Shown one piece after another: positions 20,758 through 33,160 of a stretch of DNA of 64,000 bases. The translations under genes and the position numbers were made by a program. The notes under the pieces are model-generated. The model had not been told where the DNA came from. It ran no database searches and saw only the letters and a program-made list of their open reading frames with translations. The first letter of the stretch is position 1. Every line of letters starts with the position of its first letter. Origin of the DNA: Viscum album (lineage: Eukaryota > Streptophyta > Magnoliopsida > Santalales > Viscaceae); assembly GCA_963277665.1 (NCBI GenBank), contig OY728133.1:391791962-391855961 (forward strand), given 5' to 3'.

Positions 20758-23700
20758 CGTTACAACCCGAGTTTTGGGTATCTTATAATGATGATACTAT
20801 GGTTTTACTTTTGTTAATGCCCTTTTAACCAAAAAATAATTTAAAAGACAAATAGAAGGATCTTTATTTAATTTAGAACAATATAGTGTTTACAATACAG
20901 TTAAATGAAAATAGTAAACACCCTAACCAAAAAAACCTATGAAAAATCCTATAAGAGGTACTAGATAACCCCCAATCACCACAATGAGGCCATGTAAGTA
21001 AAGGAGATCCTTCGAGTCAACTAAAGCAAAAAAACATCACCACCATAATCAGGAATACCATGCTGACCATCAATGTTATTGGGAACACCATCTTCTTTGG
21101 TTACATTAAGTTTGAAACAACTTACCTCGATGTTTTTTATAGGGGTCCTTTAGAAATTATGACCATTATATATATATATATATATGACCGTTGGTTTTTT
21201 TAAAGTTTATCTTTTTATTGAAACTTGGTTTCTATAACCTTGTGGTATTTCAAGTATGTTAAAATGTTCAAATGATTTAAATTATATTTTCAAACATTAT
21301 AATTTTAAAATAAAGTATTACTCTTATAAAAGAACCTAATTGATTTTACAAAATCCAAATGGTTGAAAACTTAGTATTTTAGCACCTTCTAAATGTTTAA
21401 AGTCATGTTTTAATAGTATCTTATAATCATATACATTTAAATAATTATTGTAAAATATATTTTGTTAGAAATTTAAAATTATGTATTTTTAATTAGGAAA
21501 AACTATTTATCTTTTCAATCAAATGGTAGATTATATTATAAATTGGATTTTAGATTTTAAAAGTTATAAGTTCTTAAAGCATATAACAGTTTATAAAAAT
21601 TCAATTTTTAACTATTAGTATTGCATTTTTTTTAAATAAAACCATTCTGTTTCTATTTTTTAGCATTTCATTTCTTTCATTCTCAAATAAATTTTTAATA
21701 AAAAAATAAGAGGGACCACTTCTCTTAGTGACCGCCTGATGTATTCAAGATTGAATCCCAGCTGTCGCTTCTTTTAAAACCCGTGTCTCACCATGACCAT
21801 CTAATATTTCCAGGGCCGAATCTCACCTTTTTATTTCATTAAACCTTCTCAACTCATCTCCCGCACTCCCTCCAGCCATCCGATCTTTCCTAGATCTAAT
21901 CTTGGTCGCCCGTTTCATCTCTGCGTTGTCCTCTCCCCGTCATCTTCCCCATCGCGATTCACTCCAGTGCACTGGTTCACTTGAGGACGCCTTGATCACC
22001 TTCTTTTCCACTACTCCCCTTGACTCTTGCACACCCCAACTCCTAGGGTACTATATCTTTGTCTTCCCTACACCGGCCTACCTCTTGGGTCGTGATATTT
22101 TAAATGCACCGAATCCCCTACTTAAACACCCTGCCATATGAAACCACACAGGTTTATTCTGCTCTTCTCCCTCGAACACCCAGCAAATCCAGCAAGCTAC
22201 CCCTGGTTCGAGCTTCTTCCTCAGTTATGGAAAGGGTGATTTCATGTTTTGTTTTCGTTCAGAGAAACCTATACTATTATACACTCGGGATTTACAGTTT
22301 ATATATGTACATATATAACACAAACCATTCGGTCTGAAATGTTTTCAAGGGTGTTTGCCATCGTGAAGGGTTACATATGTAAGAATCCTTTTTAATTTTA
22401 TTTATGATTATGTTTTACAAACCTAAAACTTATATTTATGTATATTGTGTATATACAGTTTTGTATATATATATATATAACCCAAATCCAAACTTTTTTT
22501 CATGAGTTTCTAAAGAGATTATGGATGTTTTACCAGGAGAGATAAATATTATAAGGGTTGTTTTGAAGCTGGTGGTATCATGCCAAACCCCTAAGTATAA
22601 ACTTTTTATATACCTTATAAACCTATATATATAAGTATATAGTCCAATAAAATTCAAATTTATGATTTTTTTAAAGGATGGATATCAATCTTTAAATAAT
22701 TTCATATATGTGAACCATGTTTTTGGATTAAATGGAATTATGTTTATAAAAACTTAATGTTTATATATTTTTGTACATATGGTTATGAGTATATGTATTT
22801 ATAGGTATAATTTCCAAAACCCAATTTTTTAAGTAATAATTACCAGAACTGAATTTATGCTTTGATATATATAAGATTTTAATAAAAGATCATTTCTATG
22901 TTTTCTAAACCAACATGTATTTTGTATATGAGTACACACAAATGAGCATGTTTTATTAAAGAAGTTTATTTGATATTACCCATGATGTATTTTATGATAA
23001 TGTGTGTATTTTGGGTTGATTAAAATATTAGAGGATTTAGGATTCATGGGATCAGGTTATCATTTTGTGTTCATTTATTGTCTTATTACAACAATGAACC
23101 TACTTTGGTGAATGTTATTAATCAAGTTAGGGTTTAATTTATTTGCAAGTTCAATGACTTGTTTATCCCCATAACTGATGGATAGTTTTTTCATTAAGTA
23201 ATTCATTTCGATGAAATAATAATTTTAAATATTAATAATTAATTATATAATGTGACAAAAACTATTCACCTATAATTTTTTGTTCTTTAGTAATTAACTT
23301 GTGTGCAAAGAATGTTTACTAAAATATGTATGCCTTTGATTAGTTATTGACATATTTTCAATTTTATCTGTTGTATCATGTATTTGAAAAATGTGTAATG
23401 GTTCATTATTCATTTCATTTATTTTTGTACACAATGAATGCTTATGACATATCAAGATAATGAACTAAGAAAGTTAATTACAAAAATTTGTATGAGACAC
23501 CTTGGGTAATATGAAAATGAATGAATTATTTCAAGGTGGTATGGGACATCTTGAATATACAACCCCATTTAATTAAAGTATGTCCTATGTGAATCACATG
23601 ATAATAAAGACAAATTTAAGGGTGCACCCTGATAGCATTCCAATGCATTGGGTAGAGACTTATTCTCGAGAGATGACCATTTTAACGATACCTTGGTGAA

Positions 23701-24441
23701 TAACCTTGGTAATTTTTTTAATGACACCTTGGGGATGGAACTTGGTGATACAGAAATGATTTTCTAAGTTAAATGTTGAAGCAACATATTCATTTTATGT
23801 TACAAGTTCATTTCAAAATGATATTCCTATTCTTTCACTATTATGGTCCCGATGTTTTTTTTCAAAGTTCATATTAATGTCACAAGTAAAGGTTTAGGGC
23901 ATGATTTGTGTTTATCACTCAGTAATATTGTAACCAACTTATGAAATTTAAGTTGTTTCCTTGACGTGCAACTATGATTTTGTATTTCTCTTAAATATTT
24001 AATTTGTGCTTAAATAATCATATGTCATACTTGATTATGATGACCTTTATTTCTCCTTTGAAAAAAAATGTCATAATTGATTCAGGTATTCCTTGAAAAT
24101 CTTGATTGAGAACTTTTATGATATGTTACATGTATTACAGTTTTCCTTAGGAGAATTTTCTATGGATGGTTTTAAGGAATGATTTAAAAAGTTACATTGG
24201 TTATTTTAAAACCCCTTACTGGGTATTCTTATTCTCACCCTACGTTTTGATTTAAAATTTTCAGGTAACATCTTTTATCAGATAAATCATCCCTGGAGTT
24301 GCTGGTTTCCCAGAGCCCGAACCAAACTCCATCCTCTGTATGGGAAGTGATGTGTGTTTATCAGTGAATTTTTTTATTTCAAAATGACACATCATGTTTA
24401 GAAGTCACCGGATTCTGGTTTTTTGGAGTCGGGTCTTCACA
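20758..24441 (+). mobile_element. Solo LTR D, about 3.7 kb, inside LTR B
   Basis: Its termini are CGTTACAACCCGAG (first base apparently T to C) and TCGGGTCTTCACA, whose inner ACCCGA and TCGGGT are complementary. It is flanked by ATCCA on both sides. Sequence flanking the insertion aligns with LTR A on either side, as expected if D interrupts an A-like LTR. Inside, a C-rich leader-like block (21830-22240) is followed by AT-rich sequence, the palindromes GGGTGCACCC and CCAATGCATTGG, and a CCCCTTACTGGG...CTCACCC segment also seen in A and B. No interior genes are present. The ORF at 21902 falls in the C-rich block and has no recognisable domain. Confidence 0.72.
23620..23651. repeat. Paired perfect palindromes in LTR D
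   Basis: GGGTGCACCC (23620-23629) and CCAATGCATTGG (23640-23651) are each perfectly self-complementary and lie 10 bases apart, in the part of the LTR expected to be transcribed. Confidence 0.8.
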
Positions 24442-25547
24442 ATCCAAACGTGAATATAAGTGAACTGGTCTTTTAAAACCAAGTAAACAAATGAGCCCGA
24501 ACAATAAAATTGAACCATGTAACTAATAAAAAAGGATGTAATGAACTAAAAATGGTTATAATAAATAAATTGAATAAATAAGATGTTCTTTACTTATTAA
24601 TTAATAATCCTAATTTGTTTATTCAGGTTGTTTATAACAAGTGAAGAACACCAACGGATTTAAGGTAAGGGATCCTTCTCTTTTTTACTCTTAATCAAGA
24701 TTGTTCCCAATGCTATGCATTTTTTTTAATAACAAGTGATGGGGTACATTTTTACACCTTAGTCATACTTCCCTAATTTTTTATATGTGATGATAAATCC
24801 ATTATCTCTCTTATTAATCCCTCTTAGTTACACTCGATACCATGCCAATAAACCATGATGGATTCTACCTAAACTTCCTTTATTCCTTCTGGTTTCTCTA
24901 TCATTCTTTTTCGAAAAATGTTTTTATCTTTTATTTTATGTATAAATTCAAAATTATGTTTATATGCTCCAAAATCATGTTCCAAGATCCATCTCTCATT
25001 CTTTTTCGGGGATATACATGCTTTTAAGTGAATATTGCTTCGATACTTCCTAATAAGCACACTCGTTTTAAAGGAACTTCCCAAACTTTTACCCAATTTA
25101 AATTTAACTCAATCTTATGTTTTAAGAAACCATTATCTTTGTAAATTCTATATTTTTATTATGAAAACATTCTCGATTCAATTCTGGTTTTATATAAAAC
25201 AATGTCTTCTTTACTATTTTAAAAGCTCTATAGTATTTTCCTTAAAACCGCTCAAAAATGTTTTACTGCTAATGTTTCTAAAATAGAGTTCTCATATGTT
25301 TTCACTTATATTTGACACCACTTACCATGTTATATGCATATTTTACCCTATGAACATCCATGTATTTTCTAATTATTTCCTTACATAGACACTTTCATGA
25401 TACACCCATTAGTTATGTTTTATGTCATGATTGTGGTACCCAATTCTTTCTATGGGTACCCTTATGTTTGTGTATGGTTGATTATGTATGATTGTTTATG
25501 TGGTAAGAATATTTATGTGGAATGAATATTCATGAAAATTTTGAGAT

Positions 25548-25557
25548 GGGTGCACCC
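25548..25557. repeat. GGGTGCACCC palindrome in LTR B
   Basis: A perfect 10-bp palindrome identical to that in LTR D at 23620. It is followed about 11 bases later by TAATGCATTGGG, a one-base variant of the second palindrome. Confidence 0.75.
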
Positions 25558-26155
25558 AGATAGTGCTCTAATGCATTGGGTAAGGGTAAGCCTCGTGAGA
25601 TGCGATGTGAAACGGGATTGGTGGTTTGCCTTGACCCGTACTGAAATGGGAAACTGGATTGGCGGTTAGCCTTGAACCGTACAAAAGAAATGTTTTATTA
25701 TTTTTCCACATTTATATTATTACATGTTTACATGATCCCATTTTTATATTAAATTATTTTATAAGCTTCATGCTTTGGAAATCATAATGTCATGCCTCCT
25801 AACTCATGTGCTTGAGATGTATCCTTATGTTCATTCCCTTACTGGGATTTTTTGCTCACCCCATTGTTCATGTGTTCCCTAGGGTACCCAATGTAGATGT
25901 AAGGGCTCAAAAGTAGTTATAAGATCATTATGGAGATTAAATAAAGAAGTTTTTTTGCCCCATGTTTTATGTTATGTGTAACTAGTCTTCCAAGACACTA
26001 GACATAAAAATACTTGGCTTGTACTCTGAGGATTAATTAAGCTTAAAATCATGAAATGTTTTATGTAAAAGGCTCAGGTCTCTATATGTTACGTGATGAT
26101 CCAAATAATGTGTGGTTCCATGATAAACCAAGGAAGGGGGGTTACATTATAACCT

Positions 26156-26167
26156 CCAATGCATTGG
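26156..26167. repeat. CCAATGCATTGG palindrome in LTR B
   Basis: A perfect 12-bp palindrome in the second distal block of LTR B, identical to those in LTR A (right copy) and LTR D. Confidence 0.75.
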
Positions 26168-26767
26168 GTATGGAAGTCAGCCGTATGGATATTCCATTTA
26201 GTTATATGTGTGGAAGTCGACTTTATGGTTATTCCATTTAAGTGTGATTATGTCCCAAGTTTACCTTTTATATGTTATGTGTTATTTATATGGTTTTTAT
26301 TGTAATATTTTTGTTACAAAAGGGAAAACAATGATATTTTATTATGTGAAGAATATTTACTACTTCATTAAGGTGAAAAGCATTAATTATGATAAAAGTA
26401 TTCATGGTTTACAAGTTTTTTTGAAAAACTAATTGTTTTCCTTCTTTGTGTATACCTTACTGATATTTTTATGCTCATCCCATGTTTTTGAAATGTTTTT
26501 CACATGACTTAAAGTGGAATTGGTTCAAGGATGGGATCAAGGAAAAATCACGATGTTTAAAACATGGAACTAAACATGTTTCTTTTCTTTTAAGAGTTTT
26601 TATTTTAAGAAAAAATGGATACTGCGTAGAAATGTATAAATTTAATATTCAAGTTGTTATGTATTTGTTATGACCAAATTCTATAAATCTATAAACCTAA
26701 AAAGCTCCTCAGTGTGAATTATTAACTTAATTCAAGACTATGTAATGTTTAAGGCTAGTGACTTATA

Positions 26768-27754
26768 TCGGTACACCCTGGATTGTAGATAGGCTGTACA
26801 GGATGTGCCACTCGACAGGCTAGTTGATGGAAGCTATTTGGTTATAGAAATAGGGGACTCAGCATACGCTATCAGGTGGTTCTGAACCATGTATGTATAG
26901 GGATCTTATAGGTATGTTTAGGAAAACCCATGGTTACCATATGGTTTGTGCTTGTTTACATTCTACTACATTTAGTTGTCAGTTTACAATTTTTGTTTAT
27001 TTCCATCACAACCCAATATTATTTGACTTAGGGATTGAGTTCAGTTTTTCTTGTTAAAATGATAATATGTTTTTATTAAAATGGGATGTAGAATCTGTTG
27101 GTTTTTAAATTTGAAAATCTATGTTTATTTAATAAAATGTGAAAATTCCAGTATTTATAACTTTATTTCAAACTAGTGTTAATGGACTTCTTTGGGAAAG
27201 GAAACACATGGATTCTATAGTAATTACCTACTGATCTTGTTTGGCTAACACCCTAATTTCACCACTCGGTGTTGGTAGACCCGAGTTGTTTTGCATGTTC
27301 TATTCCTTATTAAGGTTCATGGTTTAGATTCTCATGATTGGAGTAGTCTATCCTTGTGGTTGGAAGTGACATTGAGGTAACATGGATATTGGGTTGGTAG
27401 TTGTTTAGTTCTGATTTTTTTAGTTTTAGTTTAGTTTCAACTCAGTTGTATTTTGTTCTACAATAGTGTGTGTGTCTTTATATGATCAGTTTTTTGTATC
27501 TTATGGAATGGTTAGTTTATTTTATATGATCATGGTTCTTTATATGTTAAATCATTCCCCCTTGTGTTGTTTTGATGCCTGACAGTAGTTGTCAGCCTGT
27601 GGGGATCAAAAATACCCTTCGGGCCATGCCGCTGGCTAGCTCAGGTGACTAGTTCTAGGTCGACCTAGGCTGGTCCGTGATAGAAAATCATGATTCTAAT
27701 GATACTAATGAATTTCATGTTTTCAGTAAGTATTTCATAATCTAGGATATGTGA
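26768..27754. other. Unassigned sequence with an LTR-like GC-richer end
   Basis: No coding motif found. A less AT-rich stretch at 27560-27682 (CGGGCCATGCCGCTGGCTAGC, ending GGTCCGTGATA) resembles the distal end of a gypsy LTR or interior. No matching start or target duplication was found, so the assignment is weak. Confidence 0.35.
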
Positions 27755-28170
27755 TCAAATTGACTAAGTGTGATTCAACATCAATCACTACTAAGGATGA
27801 GTCACTGTTGAGGTTAAGACACTATCAACCTATCACACCGCTAAGGATGACTCACTGCTAGACAATGACTCATCGTCCGTATGTCATACCATTGAATTGG
27901 AAAATTTAAAATTTCTGAGACACTACCACATATGAGACTCCATTATCCATGAATCACCATCAACATGGAAATTTCTCTAAGTCTAAGACACCAAAAGATG
28001 ACACATCACTGCAGTATAAAATCAGTAACATGTGACTCACCACCAGAAGGATAACCTACCACCAAATGAGACACCATAAGCAAGATAAATTTTAACTAAT
28101 TATAAGACATCATTGGTGTTATGCTGCTAGAACAAGTCACTGCCAGTTTGAGACACATCCAGATCTTGAT
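27755..28170. repeat. Degenerate tandem repeat rich in GACTCACTGC / GAGACACCA
   Basis: Recurrent variants of CTAAGGATGACTCACTG and TGAGACACCA(C/T)CA alternate through this stretch (for example 27791, 27841, 27920, 28060). The period is irregular, about 40-55 bases by eye. Likely a decayed minisatellite, possibly inside an old LTR. Confidence 0.5.
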
Positions 28171-29330
28171 GCATCTTCACTATTTCATTTACTTTATTCT
28201 AACAAATATATTATGGAAGATAATTACAATTTCTATTTTTAATGATTTTCACTTAAATGATTTACAAAATGTAGTGAAGTGGGTGTTATACATGATGTAC
28301 AAGGAAGAAGGGTATTTGGATGAATGTGGATAATCTTCCTACTATTAATGATTAATAAAGGAAGCATACTCCCTCATTGAATGAGAGATGTGTGAAGAAG
28401 ACTAATAGCAAGCAGATATCTCGCGATTACTAGATATACACAAAGAGCTAAATAGAGCTAAATTGCTATATTCATCAGTCAATTGATTGAGGAATCTATA
28501 GCCCATAAACATCTACTAGATTCCTCCAGTCACTAACATATGAATCTGTGATACTCTATTATTTTGAATATTTCAAGATAACACTACTCCAGATGCATTT
28601 TAAGATACCTTCAAGAAGTAATGAGTTGCACAATAATAAACTAAAAATTTATATCTATACTTTTTTAGATTGATATGTTATATTTATTTATTTATATATA
28701 TCGAGTGGTCTACATGAATACTATTTTTTATCATACACACATTGTCTCCTCTAGTGTACAAGAAGATAATTTATATCTTCTCAAAATATTTTTATATGTT
28801 TTCCATGAAAACTGTAGTAGAGGTCCTTATGTGGCCTGTTTGTTTTTACTCCTACGTATAACTATGGAAGCGGTTTTATGTGACCTGGAATGTTTATAAA
28901 CTATTTTTAAAACTTGATCCAAATTTTTGATAAACTTATTTATTTTATATAAAATGGTTTTTGGTATGTGATCACCATGTGGAGAGGACTAAGTCTCAAC
29001 TTGATACTAAACCTCTTGTTTCAAAATTTCTGTTGTGTGTTTCTTTGTTTACATTATTTCAACATTTAAAACTAAATTTTTTTAACCAATAGAAAATTAA
29101 GACATTGATAGTTAATATTTATTAGTGTTTTAATAATATTTCAATTAAGTAAATTGATTTCAAAGGACTAAGTGATATTTTATATTACTTACCTGAGAAC
29201 TAATCAACCTTTAAGAAACCATGTGAAATATTATAACTTATAATGATCTACTATATTGATTAATTAGTCCATTTTAAATTAATTGGGGTATTTAAAATTA
29301 ATCCATTTTAAACATAAAAAATTATTGGCT
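28171..29330. other. AT-rich sequence, nothing recognised
   Basis: Short ORFs only (for example 28675-28899), without family motifs or coding-like composition. Confidence 0.5.
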
Positions 29331-29344
29331 ACTCAATTTCCAAT

Positions 29345-29450
29345 CCTCTTGAGATACTCACTCGGACCAATAGTCTTAGCATTCAAGTCTTATTTTTGAT
29401 ACCTTCTCGGTCTTTGTGGATGATATCAATATTTATTAACACACATATGC
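29345..29450 (+). pseudogene. Possible gypsy RT scrap (palm region)
   Basis: The frame around 29396-29430 reads FSVFVDDINIY, like the YxDD box of a gypsy RT (VVFIDDILIY). The bases just upstream can be read as a degraded FGLTNAPATFQ motif with a frameshift. No other pol motif is convincing nearby, so chance resemblance is possible. Confidence 0.3.
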
Positions 29451-31539
29451 CGCCTTATTAGATCCTCATAATATTCATAATAAATAAATGGACACTCACT
29501 CTGAATCTATTGAATGAAACCGAGATAAACTTGATAAAGTTTTTCATATATGGTATTATTACTTATAATCGAGTGTTAAAAAAGATAAGAATATAGTTGT
29601 TGTTCTGGAATGGAATTATTATTCCACACCCTAATAATTCCCAAAAACATATAGATTACTCTTTGTTAGATATAAATATTGCCACCATATCCTTGGGGAT
29701 TTGATTAAAAAAAGGATGTATCACTCCTCATCTATAATTTGGTGAGGATCTATCCTCATCTGTGGATGATGAGTATTCCTCATAATCCTTAAATTAAAAA
29801 TATCTAGAGGATTTCATTAAGCTTAAGACATTCTCCCTTGTTTTCTAGGAGGGATATATGGAGGAATTACACCCCTGGATTAAGGAATAAGAGGCGGATA
29901 CCAATGGAAATTATTTTAATAAGGAGATAAATATGGATGATTGTCTAAGAATCAGAGAGTTTGTGTTTGATACTATTGAACCATAACATGGTGGAACATT
30001 TGACTTTTATTTTCTATATCATCAATCTAAATAGATGTACTTTGAGATAATAACATGTGTGCCTCCATGATAGTCTCTATTCCTTTCAAACGTTCCGTTA
30101 TTATAGGTAATTGGATACCTAGACAAGGTTCTAAAATACATGGGGATATTTTGATATTTATTTGGATACGACTGCAAGATAGAGCACTGGGTGACCCCAA
30201 TTGTCACTCATCGCTGCTTGGTTATCTATACACAATATTTTGAGATATATCATAGATAGTTTAAGGGTATGGATGCATATTATTCTTATTTTTGTTGAAG
30301 TATTTTCATCAAAATCACATGTTGATCAAATGTATTGTGTTTATTTATAATTTAGTATGTTTTGTATCCTATTGAGTAATGGATTCTATAGAGGCCATCT
30401 GGTCAAGGAAGGAGTTATTGGGGTGGTCTAATAGATGAGTCCCATTTCAAACTAATTATGCATTTATGCGTACTTTTTGTTTCATAATTTTAAATCCCAT
30501 AATGCTTATTGAAATTCTTGGATTTTGGGATAGTCTTGATGAGTGTGGCATAATTTTCCAATTGCAACTACATTAATTCATGAAAAATAATTCATACATT
30601 TTTATTATGGTCTTTGTTGTTTTATTTTTTATCCTTTAGTATATTCTCAATTACCAATTAGTGAAATATCATTGTATTATATGTTTAAGAATTGTAATTT
30701 AGTTTTTATTAAATAAATATTGGTGTTGTGGGTTAGATAACCAATGAAATCTCGAGCCTTTTATGAAAATAAGATAACAAAATAAGATTATAAAAATATA
30801 AATGTTCCTATTTCAAAAAATGAGGAAGGGATAATGAATTTAGATATGAAATTTTGAATCTTAATGATAAAAATGAAACAATTAAAATTAAAATTTGTAA
30901 TAATAGTGAATCTGAAGAAAGGAAACTATAGTATGAAATAAATAATGTTGATAATGAATTTAAAAAAGATCATTATTTTAAATAAAAGTCTAATAAATAA
31001 ACATTCTTGTTAAAATGTGACAGTATTTGTTGATTTTGATGTTATTAAAATGGAAAATGTGAAATTAAAATAAAAAATTGTTAATTTAAAAGATAATTGG
31101 TCTACTTTTGTTTGTAGAAAATAAAAATATTATAGAATTATTTCTATAATGAAACCAAAAAAAATATAACATGTTATAGTTACTAAAGTAACTTAGAATT
31201 AATGAATATAACTGTTTATAAGTTCTAATTTAATTGTTTCAATTATATATTTTTTATGTGTAGAATGTATTAGCAATATGCCGATGAATTTCATTTATGA
31301 TTTACCTAAAATTTTGGGCATTGGAAAACTTTTATTTCAAAAAATTATCTTTAATTATACCACAAAATTAATGTTAGAATTATTTTTGGGTTCATACATA
31401 GTATTACAACAAGCCCATTGGACCCAAGGTAGCATGGGCACCAAAAAATATATTTCATGATTGATTTCTATAAGTATATCTTAGGAGTCTCAATGTTTCA
31501 TGTTTAGTAGACAATAAATATTCTTGAAAAAAATAATCA
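29451..31539. other. AT-rich sequence; possible 5' part of the copia relic
   Basis: No protein motif recognised with confidence. Near 31410-31450 a reading GPKVAWAPKN resembles the linker between the gag knuckle and protease in Sirevirus-like copia elements. So the gag of the downstream relic may lie here, decayed beyond reading. Confidence 0.4.
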
Positions 31540-32217
31540 GTAATATCTATAACTACATTACATTTATTTCATGTGATGGAGATTCATTTAATTTTATAGA
31601 TAACATTAATTATCATATTAAAGGATTTCGTTTTGTGGTGTTTTCTGAAACAATTAAAATTTCAATTTTTTTATTCATTTTATATTTAAAACGTAATTTT
31701 ATAAGTATATCGTAGTAATGTGATGATGGAATGGATGCCAAACTTGAAAATAATAATTTTATAGTTTTTAATAAATAAATTGAATTATCTTATAAAAATA
31801 TAAAATGAAACAAATATAATTATAATTTTATTAATTAACTAATCAAGTAGTTAATTTCATATATGTTGTAGAAAAAAAAATTAAATTATATGGTATAGAA
31901 GGCTTGAATGTGCTACCCTCGGGCAGTTTAAAAAAATAAAAAAGCATGGATAGGGTTTGGATTTTCCTGTACAGAAAGATAGTATATATTTTTTATGTGA
32001 TTCATTATTGAAAGATAAGTACCATAAGACGAGTTTTAAATCTGTTAATATTGTTTATATCATTAAACCTATCAAATTATTGCATCATTACTTATTTTTC
32101 CATTCCCTAAACACATTTATTATTGTCTTCAGAATAAAAACTTTTATATGTTTAATTTGGAAACCAAAAATTAAGGATTATTTAAAAATAAATACAATAC
32201 CTAGATTTAAATATTAA
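31540..32217 (+). pseudogene. Sirevirus-like copia relic: protease end, GAG-pre-integrase, integrase N-terminus
   Basis: Reading with frameshifts gives TFISCDGDSFNFIDN, matching the SVTFGDN segment after the copia protease, then LKRNFISIS-stop-stop-CDDG, matching the NLLSISQLCD motif. From 31957 an 86-codon open stretch carries FLCDSLLKDKYHKTSFKS, then IKLLHHYLF. It aligns with the integrase zinc domain (CDACQ...K...SFKS) and the LELLHMDLFGP segment. The first catalytic Asp appears as Tyr. Element class is inferred from motif spacing and wording typical of Sirevirus-type Ty1/copia. Almost all key residues are changed; this is an ancient fossil. Confidence 0.68.
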
Positions 32218-33160
32218 AATCAAAGAAATGTTTTAGTACATCACACAATAGAAAATTTAAATTCTTCAATACATGTGCTTCCAGACCTTCTTTTGTAGCT
32301 TGAAAAGAATAGATGCATAACTAGATCGTTGAGAAGCCATCGTCATTGTCTCTAGCTAGCTCCCAGTCAGTGATGAAGAATCATCACCATCCAGAAATCA
32401 TAAATAATATATTTGTAAAATGAAATATAAAAATAGAGAAGAAACATCACAATCCAATGACAAACTATTTATTCAACACCATTGACACCAACTTGAACTA
32501 TTTTAGTTGAGAAATATAAGAAAATATAATAAAAAACAATTAACTAGTCTATCAGGACACATATTCGATAACTACAATGAAACTAAACCATCCACCTTTG
32601 ATGTATAAAAGCCCTCAGCTAATATGAAATAATAAATAACCAAAAAACAACTGAGAGAACAATCACTACACTTTCAAACTCACTAAATATCACCCCCAAA
32701 ATTATAGAGAGGCATCAAGTTCCTTTTTACTTAGAAAATTATGAACACCATCAATTTTGAGAGGGAATAATTATGAAAATTAAGTGAATGATAAATTAAA
32801 CCAAACTAAAAATAGTGAACCAAAAAAATAAATGAATGAAAAATCCATTAAAAAATTGCACCTACTCCCCCAAAAATTAATAATCCAAATAAAACATTAG
32901 GTCAATACTAAGGTAAGGGGACCATACCAACACTATTATAGACTAGAAATAGCGGTACCCATAATTTAAATTAAAACTAGAGATGTCTCATAGAAAGAAT
33001 GATAATAAATTCATCCACCATGTATTTTTCTTCAGATCTATAGTTAGACATGAAGTAAAACATGGATGATTTAGAGTGAATGAATTCCATAGTACTAAGG
33101 GAAGATTTTTTTTGTTTTCAATTGTTTATTGTTATATAATATTCACCTATTCTTATTTAT
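32218..33160. mobile_element. Foreign insertion of about 0.9 kb within the copia integrase
   Basis: Integrase reading is lost after about 32217 and resumes by about 33170 (LIQNYNGYFIISI), while an intact copia core would need only a few dozen codons between these points. The insert is more base-balanced (CTAGCTAGCTCCCAGTCAG near 32352) and contains repeated CCCCCAAAATTA-type strings. Neither TIRs nor a clear target duplication could be found by eye, so its class is unknown (solo LTR, MITE or filler). Confidence 0.45.

Larger units (their letters stand above)
24442..26767 (+). mobile_element. 3' LTR of element B, second segment
   Basis: After the right ATCCA the sequence aligns with LTR A from about its AATGAACTTG segment. 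TTAAGGTAAGGGATCC at about 24661 matches GAGGTAAGGGATCC at 1081. The end (AACCTAAAAAGCTCCTCAGTG... GACTTATA, 26691-26767) matches the end of LTR A. Two copies of the distal block are present (about 25500-26040 and 26060-26767). Either the LTR carries an internal duplication, or a second LTR fragment is fused. The distal flank after 26767 starts TCGGTACACCC. The small ORFs here are not credible genes. Confidence 0.68.

Noticed and set aside
21902..22337. ORF with LLGRDIL, similar to a retroviral protease motif
   Set aside because: The motif is isolated, with no DSG active site or neighbouring pol domains. It lies in the C-rich leader-like block of LTR D, and plant gypsy proteases use LGMDWL.
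19306..24441. A single 5.1-kb LTR for element B ending at 24441
   Set aside because: The ATCCA duplication and the match of 24447-26767 to the rest of LTR A show that 20758-24441 is an insertion.
30022..30243. Overlapping ORFs on both strands (61 and 62 codons)
   Set aside because: No motif, no coding-like context and mutual overlap; chance ORFs.
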